NCBI GenBank assembly: GCA_000507305.1
Contig: DF240023.1
Location: 62,001-126,000 of the forward strand
Length of the DNA stretch: 64,000 nucleotides
Direction: 5' to 3'
From: Breviolum minutum Mf 1.05b.01
Taxonomy: Eukaryota > Sar > Dinophyceae > Suessiales > Symbiodiniaceae
Position 1 is the first letter of the stretch. Each line of letters starts with the position of its first letter. A model generated the notes under the pieces. That model ran no database searches. It saw nothing but the letters and a program-made list of their open reading frames with translations, and was not told the DNA's origin. This document shows positions 11,000 to 22,799 of the stretch, piece after piece. The position numbers and the translations under genes are program-made.

Positions 11000-11700
11000 A
11001 ATCAAAAACAAAGCAATCAGCTTGCTGGATTGGTGAGTTTGCAACCCCCCTCCCCCCCCACCCCTTGTTTTGAAGCAGTGTTAGGATCTGACGTTGGAAA
11101 TTCCCTAGCCAAACCAATAAGCTCCTGAAGGTTCCACTTCCTATAACCGCTGCTACAGGCCGATGAAACTACGCGTTTCGCAGTAGAACATGTGGAGAAT
11201 CACTGATTTCAATATCTATGAGAGAGGGGGAGACAAATACGATGGTGCATATCGTCCTAGAAGCGCCCCGCAGGTCCACACAATCGCTCACTAGTTCAAA
11301 CTTTTGGCAGCCTGTTTCAACAAGGAAAAAGCATGTGAGACGCGGTCTTGTGGTTCTCCGAAAAACATTGTTAAGATTAGTAGGTCCCCTGTCTTTTTCG
11401 AGATTTCGTGATCCGTCAGTTTGGCTGATCACTCGGAGACAACTTGCATGAACGCAAATTTGAAGGGACCTCATTGACCTCATGTATAAATAATATTATC
11501 TAAATAGTCGTGCACTATATAACTCAGACTGCCTAAGATCAGTTTGCGCAAAAGCGCCACGGAGTGTTTTCACGCAAAATGCCTCATACAGCCCCAATGT
11601 CACCATCACCCCCAAACCTCTCTGCAAAGCAAGGATCTGCCCTGGCAAGGACTTGAAGAGACCCAGGATCTCCTGGATGATGAGCACCCAGTTGATATAA
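11000..11700. other. no clear gene
   Basis: Two stretches (11170-11480 and 11550-11700) are open on one or both strands, for example plus SLQSKDLPWQGLEETQDLLD next to the repeat tract. Neither has a recognisable domain or clear splice sites. Confidence 0.35.
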
Positions 11701-11702
11701 GC

Positions 11703-11703
11703 A

Positions 11704-11734
<31 letters not shown>

Positions 11735-12162
11735 AACAACACCAACAACACCAACAACAACACCAACCCCAACCCCAACACCAACACCAACAACCAACAC
11801 CAACACCAACAACCAACACCAAGACCAACAACCAACACCAACAACCAACACCAACACCAACANNNNNNNNNNNNNNNNNNNNNNNNNNNNNNNNNNNNNN
11901 NNNNNNNNNNNNNNNNNNNNNNNNNNNNNNNNNNNNNNNNNNNNNNNNNNNNNNNNNNNNNNNNNNNNNCAACACCAACACCACCGACAACGACAACGAC
12001 AACCTCAACGACAATCTCAACAACAACATCAACAACAAGAACAACAACCAAAAAAAAATAACACCAACACCAACACCACCGACAACGACAACGACAACCT
12101 CAACGACAACCTCAACCACAACATCAACAACAACAACAACAACAACAACAGCAACAGCGGCA

Positions 12163-12197
<35 letters not shown>

Positions 12198-12345
12198 GAC
12201 AACGACAACCACAACGACAACCACAACCACAACCACAACCACAACCAACAACAACCACCAACCCGGCAACCAACCAACCAAACAAACAAACAAGCAAACA
12301 AGCAAACAAGCAAACAAGAAAACAACAAACAAACAAGGCCAGCAA
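11703..12345. repeat. low-complexity ACG / CAACAC / ACAACA tract
   Basis: Starts as a pure ACG triplet run and changes into CAACAC, CAACGA, CAGCAG and AACAAAC-type repeats. Long open frames across it (poly-Thr/Asn, poly-Val) result from the repeats and are not genes. A 107-base gap interrupts it. Confidence 0.95.
11863..11969. other. assembly gap (107 N)
   Basis: Run of N within the low-complexity tract. Confidence 0.97.
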
Positions 12346-12394
12346 TAGATGTTACCTGTTGATTCACTTTTTCTGTCATCTTTTTCCAAGAAAA

Positions 12395-12583
12395 AAATAT
12401 ATTTCTTCCACCGGGAGCGTTTTTTTCGCTGAGCCGACTTTTTTGGAACAGATGTTGGGAGCGAACATTGGATACAGAATCCTTCGGAGGATGAAACCTA
12501 CAGAATTCCTGAGGCTTAGTAGCTTCATAAATCAAGCAGCAACAAGCTTTGCCATCAAGCTACCTGTGTCCCTACATCACTAA
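12395..12583 (+). CDS. possible exon, hypothetical C-terminus
   Basis: Plus strand reads FLEQMLGANIGYRILRRMKP, then TEFLRLSSFINQAATSFAIK, ending at a TAA. Helix-prone and less biased than the flanks. No family is recognised and no splice sites are certain. Confidence 0.25.
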   Translation, partial: KYISSTGSVFFAEPTFLEQMLGANIGYRILRRMKPTEFLRLSSFINQAATSFAIKLPVSLHH

Positions 12584-12598
12584 AACAAGTTGAAAGAG

Positions 12599-12710
12599 TA
12601 CACCCCTGAAGTTTAACAGCGAGTTTGCCCCCTCAAAAATGATGGCTTGAAAAGAGGATCCTTTCCTTTCGGGATGGTAATTCTTCGGTATGTTAAACCT
12701 CCAGGGGGTA
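12599..12710. mobile_element. TA-flanked hairpin element, diverged
   Basis: TACACCCCTGAAGTTTAACA on the left, TGTTAAACCTCCAGGGGGTA on the right. Interior GGATCCTTTCCTTT is shared with 33390-33505. Confidence 0.65.
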
Positions 12711-12884
12711 TCATTTTGAAGTCTATTTCAGTGGACTTGTGTTAAAAAAAAAAAAATCCGCCAAAAAAAATGACGTGCAGCCACACTTTCTGGGAAATTC
12801 CAATTTCCACTTCCACGGTGCCTGCTGCTCCTCCAGTGGCATCTGTTCCTGGTAGGAAGCATCACAGCACCATGAAAAGGGTGC

Positions 12885-13006
12885 ATGATATGGGTGTTTC
12901 CCCCAAAATAGGGGTGGGCCCCCAAAATGGATGGTGAAAATAATGGAAAACCCTACTAAAATGGATGATTTGGGGGTACCACTATTTTCGGAAACATCCA
13001 TATCAT
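12885..13006. mobile_element. hairpin element, GGGTGTTTCC family copy 1
   Basis: ATGATATGGGTGTTTCC on the left against GGAAACATCCATATCAT on the right (one mismatch). Interior AATGGAAAACCCTA is shared with 17025-17127. Confidence 0.8.
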
Positions 13007-13336
13007 TTTTCATGAACACTGAAACCACTGCAACGTAGGAAGTTGTCTTCATTCTGTATGCCAGGGTCTAAACTCCCTATATTGGGGGGATGATCATCCC
13101 ACCTTTCATAGGAAATCCTTATACTGGGCCATGTAAACCCCGATTCGGCTTGATGACCATTCCCTCTTATATGGAAATCATCGGAGTTCGACTAGGTCTC
13201 CATACAAAAACCAGGTCTCTCCAACGTTTCTCCAATGAATCCAAGCAGTTCTCTGTCGACATGTCAACCTTTGCATTGAGATAAATTTGACAGTAGAAGC
13301 ATTGAACATCTTTATGTGTTGAAAATTTCTGATGTA

Positions 13337-13443
13337 TACCCTCCAACGGGAACGAGGAAACATATCCCACCAAACGGGTTTCAGCCGGAAAAGCATCGAC
13401 TCCAACAAACCTTTGGGAGGGGATATGTTTGTTCTCGGTAGGG
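13337..13443. mobile_element. TA-flanked hairpin element (ATATCCC / GGATATG type)
   Basis: TACCCTCCAACGGGAACGAG on the left, GGATATGTTTGTTCTCGGTA on the right. Confidence 0.6.
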
Positions 13444-13674
13444 CACACATTCAATGAAAACAGCTTTTAAGAAAACTTGAATCGCATTCGCTCCTCCAAA
13501 TCTTTCTTACAGTCAAGATGATCCTCACCCATCTACGTATGGTTCATAAACTTTCCAATCCTCTAGAAAAAAGAAGATGAGGGGAACTATGTGTATGGAA
13601 AACCATTTCTTTAAAAGCATACAAATCCATAACAATCAAAACAAAAAGGTGCATTAAAAACCATGCTTTAAAGA

Positions 13675-13796
13675 TACACTCCGGTAAATCAACATAGCTG
13701 GCTGGAAAATGGACCCTTTCAAAACCAAAAAAAACCTATTCAAAATGGGGAAAATGGCAGCATTCCAGCCAGCTATGTTAGTTTACCAGGAGGGTA
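13675..13796. mobile_element. TA-flanked hairpin element (AGCTGGCTGGAA type)
   Basis: CAACATAGCTGGCTGGAA on the left is mirrored by TTCCAGCCAGCTATGTT on the right. The ends read TACACTCCGG and CCAGGAGGGTA. Confidence 0.85.
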
Positions 13797-14016
13797 ACCC
13801 ATGACAAAACCCCACAAAAATCCATGAAAAACAAAAACCAATCCCCTGGAAAAAACACTCCGACTTCTAAACCCACCTCCAAAGTCAAGACCTTCTGCCG
13901 TAGCATGGCATGTCCCGCGAGTTGTGCAAGCTCACGTCGCGTGGACACCACTATGGCCTGGCGAATTTGGAAAACTTTGGAACTGTGAATTCTCGGTGAC
14001 ACCCCTGGATGACTCA

Positions 14017-14110
14017 CTAGTTGGTGGTTTCAACCCCTTTGAAAGTAATCAAATTGGAAATCTTCCCCAAATAGAGGTGAAAATGAAAAAAAAATGAAAC
14101 CACCATCTAG
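14017..14110. mobile_element. CTAG-bounded hairpin element, TGGTGGTTTCAA family
   Basis: CTAGTTGGTGGTTTCAACCC on the left, TGAAACCACCATCTAG on the right. The same family occurs at 15541, 45407, 48866 and 59858. Confidence 0.8.
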
Positions 14111-14215
14111 ACTCACAAACTCACCCACCCTGGAGTTGTTGAAAGGTGGATTTCTCTCTCGTGTCCCGATCTTTTTGTTTTGAAATTTCCATGTAGAATT
14201 TGTCATACGGTAGCT

Positions 14216-14308
14216 GGCTGAAATCCTGCACCACCAAGGATGATGATTATCCCATGATTTATAGGGTTTTAACCATCCCAGGTGGTGCAGGAGTTCTTCC
14301 ATCAACAG
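14216..14308. mobile_element. hairpin element, GGTGGTGCAGGA family
   Basis: GAAATCCTGCACCACC on the left, GGTGGTGCAGGAGTTC on the right, followed by TTCCATCAAC as in 55787-55883. Confidence 0.7.
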
Positions 14309-14309
14309 T

Positions 14310-14940
14310 AGTTTGTCCAATTCAGATGTGATTTTTATCCACTTGGCGAAGGGCATCGTTTTCAATGATATTCAAATTATGTCAGATCAGAAGTGTTTCT
14401 TTCTCCACTTGTCCGCTGAAAATTGAAAGTTGACAGCATTGAGTTGTTTGTTCAAAAGCAACCGGGGTTGAAAAACCATGCTTGGATTTCTCCGTTCTGA
14501 AGGTAGAGGACACAATACCTATACCGCGGAAAGAAATCTCAGTTATGTACCGGCAATTTGACAGATCATTGTCAAAAAAAACTCACTAAAACTTTTGTCG
14601 GCTAAAAAAAAATACTGTTTCCTTTTGGTGAAGATCACATAGTTTTACACTTGTTCATGAAAAGTATACCCATAATGATGCATGGGACCCCTGTATATTT
14701 ACCGACATTCTTACCATTCAAAAATTAATCAGTAAGTATCATTTTTCAAATGGAATAATACTCTGAACATTTTACCTAAACCTAACATTTTTCCTGAAAA
14801 TTTTACCCTAAAACCTCAGTTCCCAGAACCTCTAACCTCAGTTCTGGTCACATTTTGGGTCGTGTTTTCGGTCGCAAGCTTCCATTGATCCATGAATCCA
14901 TGGAGCCGAGGTCCAAGGTCCAAGGCCCATGACATGGACC
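14310..14940. other. non-coding, no supported gene
   Basis: AT-rich; a run of ATTTTACC / AACCT motifs near 14765-14830 is weakly repetitive. No exon seen. Confidence 0.5.
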
Positions 14941-15092
14941 CCTTACTTGAATGTCCCGTTGCCGTTGGAAGTGGATGGATCAATGGTGAACGGATCAACG
15001 GGTTAGTTATAACCTACCTTTTAAATGGGGGATGAATTGGGGTTATAACCCACTAAACATTGATCCTAACTTGCTGGGACATCCAAGTACGG
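14941..15092. mobile_element. hairpin element, GGATGGATCAATG family, complete copy
   Basis: TACTTGAATGTCCCGTTG and GGATGGATCAATGG at the left are mirrored by CATTGATCC and GGGACATCCAAGTA at the right. Confidence 0.75.
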
Positions 15093-15540
15093 CGAAATTT
15101 CTGGCATATATAAAAACCATGACCTTTGTTTGTTTTTGGGAGGAGGATGGTAATTAAAAGATGTGAGCCTTTCAAACAAGTTTTGTCACCACTCCGTTTT
15201 TTTGATGTGATATTTGCATATGTGGTCCATCATTCTTATGTCAGCCTTTACTGTAAGTAGAGATTGCCTGATTTTGAGCATGATAATTCCATCCAATCAA
15301 TTCCATCCGATGGAATCCTCTGGGTGTCATTTTGGAACGAAATTTTCCCCAATCTGAAAATACTAAAAGTCACCAAACAACAAGGTCGACTGAGGGAAGG
15401 ATGTCACCACCAAAAATGACCCAAACGGTAGGTTCCTTAAATTTCCATATAAGTTCATCATACTAAAACAAATTCACATGATAAATCCTCACAGGAAAAT
15501 TACTTTAACCAGGCGTTTAACAGCGAAAGCCCATTGAAAA

Positions 15541-15630
15541 CTAGTTGGTGGTTTCAACCCATTTTAAAAATACTTGTCAAATTGGATCTAAGTAGGGGTG
15601 GAAATAAAAATGTTTGAAACCACCACCTAG
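15541..15630. mobile_element. CTAG-bounded hairpin element, TGGTGGTTTCAA family
   Basis: CTAGTTGGTGGTTTCAACCC on the left, TTTGAAACCACCACCTAG on the right; 90 bp. Confidence 0.85.
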
Positions 15631-15640
15631 AAAAATGATG

Positions 15641-15753
15641 GTAAAGGGTTATAACCCTAATTCATCCTCCATTTATAAGCAGGTGAGTTCTAACCCATTG
15701 ATTCCGTTCACCATTGATCCATCCACTTCCAACTAACGGGACATCCAAGTAGG
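15641..15753. mobile_element. GGATGGATCAATG family, inverted partial copy
   Basis: The reverse complement matches about 110 bp of 14941-15060 with few differences (GGAAGTGGATGGATCAATGG, AGGGTTATAACCC). The far end is missing. Confidence 0.75.
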
Positions 15754-15759
15754 CTTCCT

Positions 15760-16665
15760 CTTGGGGCTTGTGCAAAAGGCCTGTTTTCAAGGGGCAAATT
15801 CACTTCAGGAGTGCCTTCAGAGCACCTGAATTGCGGCCTCCTGCTGCACCATCCTGGAGGGATAGGGATTGAAAATGGTCGGTGACCGGGAATTCTTTAA
15901 GGGGTGGGATTTCTAACTCCAGAAAAATTGACAAACAGATTAATACATAGATATCAAAAATAGCCGTTTCTTTGAAAGGAGGTATATACCTTTTCCAAAG
16001 CATGTTTTTCATGTCCAGGGGGGTAACTGCAGAAAACACCAACAGGAAGTTGTTTTTGTTCGCGACCTTTTAGGTCAATGTTCGTAGCAAAAGTGACGAG
16101 ATTTGACATCGTAAAGTGACAAGACCTTTTCCTCCCGCAAAGTGGAATATCACGGTTTCAAATCACCATACCTTCAACGGAAACGTCCATGTGGGAGGGA
16201 CCCCACATACCGCTGAAACATGATTGTTGGAGAAAGTGTAGATGGATACATGGGTCCCAGACAGCTCGGCAGTTGTTTGATGTCTAATATCTAAATAGCA
16301 AGGTAGATTGATAGGTTCATACCAACGCACAATTCACTCTTTTGAGTATGCAGCTGAAAATTCTTCATGAAAAAACAATAAAAAACACATGTGGCTCCAA
16401 ACACACAAGTTGTTTGATCAAAAATTGCTCCCTCTCTATGGCCGAGAATTGATCAGATCCCAAACGGCTCCTTCAGCTGAAGATAATCATCCAGGAGAAA
16501 GGCTAACATCCTATCAGCCCGGCGCTCAGCTGGTTCAAGCCGAAAACTCCCCCTAAAGGCTGGGCCCCTAATAGTAAACTAACTAGGGTCATAACTCCAC
16601 TGAAAAAGGGGAAGAAAACCCCAGTTACACATTTTTTTGAGGCCATTTACCGGGTGAAACCGTAC
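15760..16665. other. no supported gene
   Basis: Mixed AT-rich DNA. An 80-codon minus frame at 15800-16042 has no recognisable features. No RNA gene seen. Confidence 0.45.
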
Positions 16666-17024
16666 CACTGTGTAGGTTGCTTTTCAACCCATTTGGATCA
16701 TTTCCCCAACTACACTACTAGTAGGGATAAAAAAAATCCGACAAAAAAAAATCTTTGAAGCCACCACCAGGCTAGATGTTTAGCACTCTTTCTGAAAGCT
16801 CCTGGTCACTTTTTTTTGAAACCTTTTTTCAGGCCAGAAAATGTCATCAGATGGCAGGTTTTACCCCCCGCTTCTCTCGCGAAAAATGCTGTCCCAAGCT
16901 CTACCACCACCAGAGCTTGGTCCCACTTTTAAAGAAAGTATGTCCAACTCTTCTTTCCGGAGGGTTTTTTGAACGACTAACTTTCACCGTTCACAAAAAC
17001 ATGAAATGAAATTTTCACAACATA

Positions 17025-17127
17025 TGGGTGTTTCCAAAAATAGGGATACCCCAAAATGAATGGTTTATAATGGAAAACCCTATTAAAATGGATGATTTGG
17101 GGGTACCCCTATTTTCGGAAACACCCA
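17025..17127. mobile_element. hairpin element, GGGTGTTTCC family copy 2
   Basis: TGGGTGTTTCC and AATAGGGATACCCC on the left, GGGGGTACCCCTATTTTCGG and AAACACCCA on the right. Near-complete hairpin over ~100 bp. Confidence 0.85.
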
Positions 17128-17356
17128 CACATAAAAAAGACAAAAGAAATGAATTTCTTTACCCAGTCACCATCCATCACTCCGTCAACAGCCTCGCCTG
17201 GCCCTGCGTGTGGCGCTGTTGGGCAGTTCACAACACCGATGTTCCGCATGCATGGCGATAGCAGGGCGCGTGCCTCATAAGGTCAGGTTGAAGTGATGCC
17301 CATTTAAAGGGGGTCGTTAAAAAGGCCACTACTTGGAGGATGGGCTAAAACTTAGG

Positions 17357-17403
17357 ATACGTGGTTAGTTAAGGGGGCAGGGCAAACCAAGCCATTTATA
17401 ACT
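17357..17403. repeat. dispersed repeat, inverted relative to 22143-22185
   Basis: GGATACGTGGTTAGTTAAGG and AAACCAAGCCATTTATA recur as the reverse complement at 22143-22185 with only small differences. Confidence 0.75.
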
Positions 17404-17904
17404 AGACTAGCCCTACTTGAGGGACTTGCTTAACATGGCTGGGCCTGCTGAAGAGCCTTTGACTTTGAAAGAAGCCCTTCAAAAATCACATTTCACAAAA
17501 GTATTTCGTCCTTTTAAGATAGTTTGCTAAGTCGTGGTTTCAATTATTATTTTTTGGCACCCCTTGGGGAAACAATCCAACTTGACAAGCATATGTTTCA
17601 GATTGGTTGAAAACACCAACTAGTTTGCTGTTGAAGAACACAACGTCAAAACTGGACAACGACTAGTTAAATGGTGAAGTGCTCATAGGAGCGCAGAGCC
17701 ATGGTTTTTTCCACCGGGACCTAGTTTCTCACTATTCTTGTCATATAGGCTTTGAGATGGAAAGACCTAGATTTTGGCAGAACTCAAATACTGCGCTCTT
17801 TTCAAACCAACTCCATATAATTTCCTTCAACTGGGGTACTATCGCAAAGTATGATAATACTAGTACTAGGAATGCTGGAAATATTGTTAGTAGCAATAAT
17901 GATA

Positions 17905-17995
17905 CTAACCAACAGAATAATAATAATAGTAATAATAATAATAATAGTGACAACAATAATAATCACAACAATAACAACAATAGCAAAAGCAATCC
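17905..17995. repeat. AAT/AAC triplet microsatellite
   Basis: Imperfect AAT and ACA triplets; encodes poly-Asn on plus. A short open frame after it (SPKLRGACVNEDWIFEALRY) could be coding on plus, but the minus strand is open as well. Confidence 0.9.
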
Positions 17996-18951
17996 GCCAC
18001 AGAGTGGTCACCAGCTCGCACCCGAAACGCCATCACCGAAACTTCGCGGCGCCTGTGTCAATGAAGACTGGATCTTTGAGGCACTCCGATACCAATTCTT
18101 CCTGGCTTGCATGGCCCCAAAAATGAAAGTTCCATGACAAATCCGGCGATCGCCAACTGGGATGAAGAGAACCCTGTAAATACTGGGATAACCCACATAT
18201 TGACTGGTGCAGGATTTCTGAACCAACAATAGTAGGATTTCCTATTATTTTTTGGTAATCCCACTATTACATACTATCACTATGTCTACAGAAAAGGGAC
18301 TCCAACAAAAGTCCCCACAAACAAAACTTCTGGTCAAAGAAAATCCCACCAAAAACATTCTTTCGGCCCTCGAATTTGGGGTCCCCAAAACTTGACCGTT
18401 CCAAAGCACTGATCAGATAAATACCTTCATTTCTGGAGTCGGAACACTAAAAGAAAACTCTCTTTTTTTTTACAGTAATGGATTTTTTTCTGTTTTTCTT
18501 GCGTCCATCACTACCAAGTTTCGTTTCAGAACAGGCTATCATTTTCATTCAGTTGCACTCCACTCGCGGCTCCCGTCTCGGACCCTCTCAAAATGCAGAA
18601 ACGGTTGGATTTTGACTAGGAAAACCTTTAACTTCTAAGTTTCCACATGGTTTCCCTAATCTTGAGATACACCCATATGTATGTGTATCATTGCAAATAC
18701 AAAATATATGATTTCAATGTGAGGATTTTTCGCTCACTCTTATCCATATCTTTGATGCTTCAGGTCACCAGGTGGGCCCCTCCTGTGCCACTTGTGCACC
18801 ATGATGGCTTGAAGCTAAGATCACATGCTGCACGCCACCCAACGAGGCTAACAGACCTTCCGAAACGAGGACGCGATCCGAAGTGCGGAGGACAGAACCT
18901 TCCTACGAACTTCTCCCGGGGGATTACTGTAATGTTCGTTTTCCATTTGGG

Positions 18952-19085
18952 TACTTAGAGGTTCAGGATACTTAGTAAGTGGTTATATGTAGGTTTATAA
19001 GCCTAGTTAGGGGACATATATCCCACTTGTAGGGGTTATAACCCTGGTTACTATCCACTTACTAAGTATCCTGATTCTCTAAGTA
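18952..19085. mobile_element. hairpin element with long perfect arms
   Basis: CAGGATACTTAGTAAGTGG (from 18964) is perfectly mirrored by CCACTTACTAAGTATCCTG (to 19073). The outer TACTTAGAG / CTCTAAGTA extends the arms to about 30 bp. Confidence 0.85.
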
Positions 19086-19554
19086 GGGGTTTCCCATCAG
19101 TGATTTGGAATCTTGGGCAATTGTCCATACCAAGTATGTTTGCACGATGTCCGAACGCTAAGTGTCTAAACTAAACCAAACTCTACTGATTTTTTTCCAC
19201 AATCATGGAAGCGGAGAAAAAATGGAGCCCAAAACGGAAGAATTGGTTTAATCTCTTTTGCGAATCCATGTTCCACTTCCCTGATTGTTGGGAAAAGGAA
19301 TACCCTCCTGGGAACGATCACATATCCCCTACTTTGGCTTGTGACCGATGATCTTCCGGCTGAAACCGGTTTGCGTTTGTGGGGGGGCGGTCCACAACCA
19401 ACATGTCAACAGGTTGAACCTTTTCGGATGGATCCAATTTCCAAAGCCAGCATCTCCTTGGAATTTCAGGTCCCTGGAGTCAGTTTTCCCAATCTCCTGG
19501 AGTCATTGCGGATGGACCTGGAAGTCTCAACGACTCTTTGGACACCACCGTGCA

Positions 19555-19587
19555 CGTCACCATCATCGCCATCGCCATCGCCATCAC

Positions 19588-19634
<47 letters not shown>
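19555..19634. repeat. ATC/CAT triplet microsatellite
   Basis: CCATCGCCATCACCATC grading into a pure ATC run. Open frames through it (poly-His, poly-Ser, poly-Ile) are artefacts. Confidence 0.95.
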
Positions 19635-19639
19635 ATATT

Positions 19640-20735
19640 AATCATGTATCTTCCATCAAGATTCTCATGTCACCATCTTCAACCAGCAACTCCACCAACT
19701 CCACCATCTCCACTCCGATCTTGCCTTGCAGCTCCGGATTTGGACTGGAGAAAAACCTCAGATATACCAGGGGATCCAACGAGATTCGCCACAAAAAAAA
19801 AACGTGAAAAATGTCAACCCAGTTTGAAGCTATATCTCACCCTACTGGGGAAACTTGGTTTAAATTTTGGTCTCCCTAAAACTAACAATCAATAGAAGCT
19901 CCTGAAAAATGCGCCCTTGGATACAAGATCCTTTCCTTTTAGGAAGGCCATCTTTTTCGGTGGCAAGATGTTAATTCTAGGGGTAGATGCTCAAAACACG
20001 CATCTCTGGCTCTTCGTAGGTTTGCTTTTCTGCACTCCCCCAGGATAACGAACCAACGACGGGACCGCCAAAAAATCCACGGGAAGGTATCCTACGAAAT
20101 CGTCTTGGAAAACTTCCGAGTCAGTGATTTGTGAGGTGAGTTTTCAGTGAACAAAACATTATGTACATGGATATCCTCCAACCTATATACAAGACGCAAT
20201 GTTAAATACGACACCGTACATACAACTAACATGGAATTGAAGAAAGGAGCTTTGAAGCATGGTTTCCCTTTCAAAATGGGTCCATTTTCAACTTCCGTGT
20301 TGGTTTTTGGGGGAGTATGTACAAGATTTCTGCATACGTGCACGTTTGAGATGTTGCCAGAGTTGGAACTAACTTACCATTAGTACTCCCACTGAATAAA
20401 ACCCTATCAAGCACAATCACAGTCAGCGACATTGTCTCCCTTTCTTCATGTCTACCCAATAATCCCTATGACAGGCCATGAGAGAGTATCATAGCCCCCC
20501 TTACGAAACGCCGAAAACAGACTGCTGAATCCCATTGTTAACACTGTTTTGTTCATGTTACCCAAAAAGGGCAACTGTAAAGAAAGTAAAAAAATCCCTA
20601 TGATAGAGGTATACAAATACAAATATATATATATATATACACACATGATATATATATATATACATATATATGTGTATTTGGAGTAAACACTACTCCATCC
20701 CTCTACCATTCAGCACCCATGTTTTGTGCTTCACC
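19640..20735. other. no supported gene; AT-repeat near 20620
   Basis: Contains a TATATA / CACACA tract at about 20615-20680 and poly-A runs. No convincing exon. Confidence 0.5.
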
Positions 20736-20739
20736 CCAG

Positions 20740-20913
20740 CAACTCTACATCGTCCAAAACCACGCACCGCAGCATCACACGCACCGTGGATCCCTTGCTG
20801 CGCGAGGTCTCCGGTCCATTGGCGTTTTTGGATCCACGCTGCGTTGCCTCGAAACGAACGCCTTCCTGCAGAAGCTCCTGGCGGGTTCCATCTACCCCGG
20901 TGGGGGACCCCAG
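20740..20913 (+). CDS. probable exon, hypothetical protein
   Basis: A polypyrimidine-rich acceptor (TTTTGTGCTTCACCCCAG) precedes a 174-base, 58-codon open segment, and a CCCCAG/GTTTCG donor follows. The frame reads LRSIGVFGSTLRCLETNAFL, then QKLLAGSIYPGGGPQ, with G/C-rich third positions and a sharp GC rise over the flanks. No family is recognised. It is one of few plus-strand exons in a mostly minus-strand window. Confidence 0.45.
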
Positions 20914-21713
20914 GTTTCGTTGAGATTCCCGGTGACCTCAAAATGTAAGCCGGTCATCCTGGTGGTGACGAGGATTTCCCATCCTGCGTGGGGGGGGTAG
21001 ATCCAACATATATGGGTTTTTTTTGTTCATATCACCTGGGAAAAAAGTATGGTTTATGTAATCACTTGCAGATATTTAGTTATACATCTCTCTTTTTATA
21101 TTCTGACCATGTTGTGTTTGATACGTGTGTGCGTTCACCTTTGTATGCACAAATACATTTGGATTTGCACACGAGTATTGTTGTCTGCAATGCAGCTGAG
21201 TGTACATATGCGTCAAGGTCTGCGTACGCATACAAAAGACTTCGTGTATATACTGTATACAGCATGGAGTGTAAGAATTCAGAATGTATAATATGGGGAA
21301 CATAGGATGTACTATTTAGCATGTGGAATAAGCATATAGTGTGTGATGTACGTATTTTACATCGACATTCTACATGTGTGTTTGCTCCCCCAAATCAACC
21401 AACCACATGTATAAGTTACCTTTCTTTTCTTCGGATTGTTTTGGATGGAAACTAAATCAGCGTCAAATGAGCATCTGAAGGTGAAAATCTGTGGGTTATA
21501 AATTTTCCCCATGGAAAGCATCCCATAAAATCCTTTTTCCCTTGGGAAAAAAGACCTCCTAAGGCTTTCATAAGAGTTGATTCTGAGACAAACCTATTAT
21601 GGTTTCCTAAGACTTCATGTTTACCCCTGATGAAAATGGCACTCAGGAGGCGTTAAAATGGCCAGGCACCCAGTCCTTCATCTTGCTAGCTGTGCAAATC
21701 ACCAGGTGAACAC

Positions 21714-21796
21714 CACTGCGAAGCAACGCCAGCTGCGAACGGAGCTGCACTAACTCTTGCCCTGGCTCAAGTGCTGCTTGGGGTGTGTTGACCGCG
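21714..21796 (-). CDS. probable small exon, helix-prone segment
   Basis: Minus-strand acceptor GTTGCTAG/C, donor G/GTGTTCAC. The frame reads AVNTPQAALEPGQELVQLRS then QLALLRS, leucine-rich and coiled-coil-like. No name can be given. Confidence 0.45.
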
Positions 21797-21829
21797 CTAG
21801 CAACAGGTGGGCACAAGTTTGCAAAGTAA

Positions 21830-21925
21830 ATAGCCTTTTGGAAAAGACCATGAAACTTTATATAGTAAGGATTTAGAATCAACACTTCCAGGCTCCTTAT
21901 GTTTTTGGATGGTCGGCTTGACTTC
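21830..21925. repeat. dispersed repeat shared with 59343-59440
   Basis: CTTTTGGAAAAGACCATGA and GGATGGTCGGCTTGACTTCC recur in the same order and spacing near 59343. Confidence 0.75.
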
Positions 21926-22142
21926 CAGTGGAATTACAGAGGAACTTGGTGGCGCTTGTAGCTTTAAAAGCTTCGTTGCAAACCAAGATGGGCCTGAATA
22001 CTAGCTATAAATAGAGCTAACCCCTATAAATGGCCGAAACTAAATGGGTAGCTGGGGTAACTGGTACTTGGAGAATCATCCCATTGAGTAAATGATTATT
22101 AACCCTGGTGATCCTAAGTCCCCTTACTCAGACTACTCATAT

Positions 22143-22185
22143 ATAAATGGCTTGGTTTGCCCCCTTTACTAACCACGTATCCTAA
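22143..22185. repeat. dispersed repeat, inverted relative to 17357-17403
   Basis: TATAAATGGCTTGGTTTGCC and ACTAACCACGTATCC; see the partner copy. Confidence 0.75.
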
Positions 22186-22319
22186 ATGGGGGCCCTCGAA
22201 AGCCCCACCTTCTCCGGCCAGCAAAATGGTGCGCACGGACCACTTACCTTGAAAAAAGTTGGGTGAAGTAGTGCAACAATGGGCACCAACCAAACAGAAA
22301 CTCGAAAATACTTACATAT

Positions 22320-22780
22320 ACTGTAATCGGGATATGTAGTACATATATATGTATATATATATATGAATATAGATATTTACATGTATATATTTAAATATAT
22401 ATATATATAGAAACATAAATATACATACATATCCATATATCTCAATGTATGTAATTTATTGATGTATGTATTGATATCTAAATTTATATTCATATCTATC
22501 TTTAAGTTTATATTAATATTCATATTTATATTTATATTTAAAACTACATCTATATTTGTATCTATACTTTTATCTATCTATATCTATTTCTAAATCTATA
22601 TTTATATTTATATCTAAACCTATCTCTATATTGACATTGAGATTGACATTTATATTGATGTTTATATATATATATATACTTATATCTAAATTCATTTTTA
22701 TATTTATATCTTTATTTTTATACACATCTATGATATCATATTTCATTTATGGAGAAGTAGTCGCATGGAAGATATGTAAA
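22320..22780. repeat. TATA / TATCTA / TATTTATA simple-repeat region
   Basis: About 460 bp of nearly pure A/T with TATCTA and TATTTA hexamer-like periodicity. Open frames within it are artefacts. Confidence 0.9.
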
Positions 22781-22799
22781 TATTATACATATCAAGATA

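Noticed and set aside
11496-12389. Open frames of ~270-300 codons on both strands
   Set aside because: They run through ACG/CAACAC low-complexity sequence and a gap, giving poly-Thr/Asn or poly-Val; repeat artefacts.
19341-19895. 184-codon plus frame
   Set aside because: Crosses the ATC microsatellite (poly-Ser) and has no domain or splice evidence.
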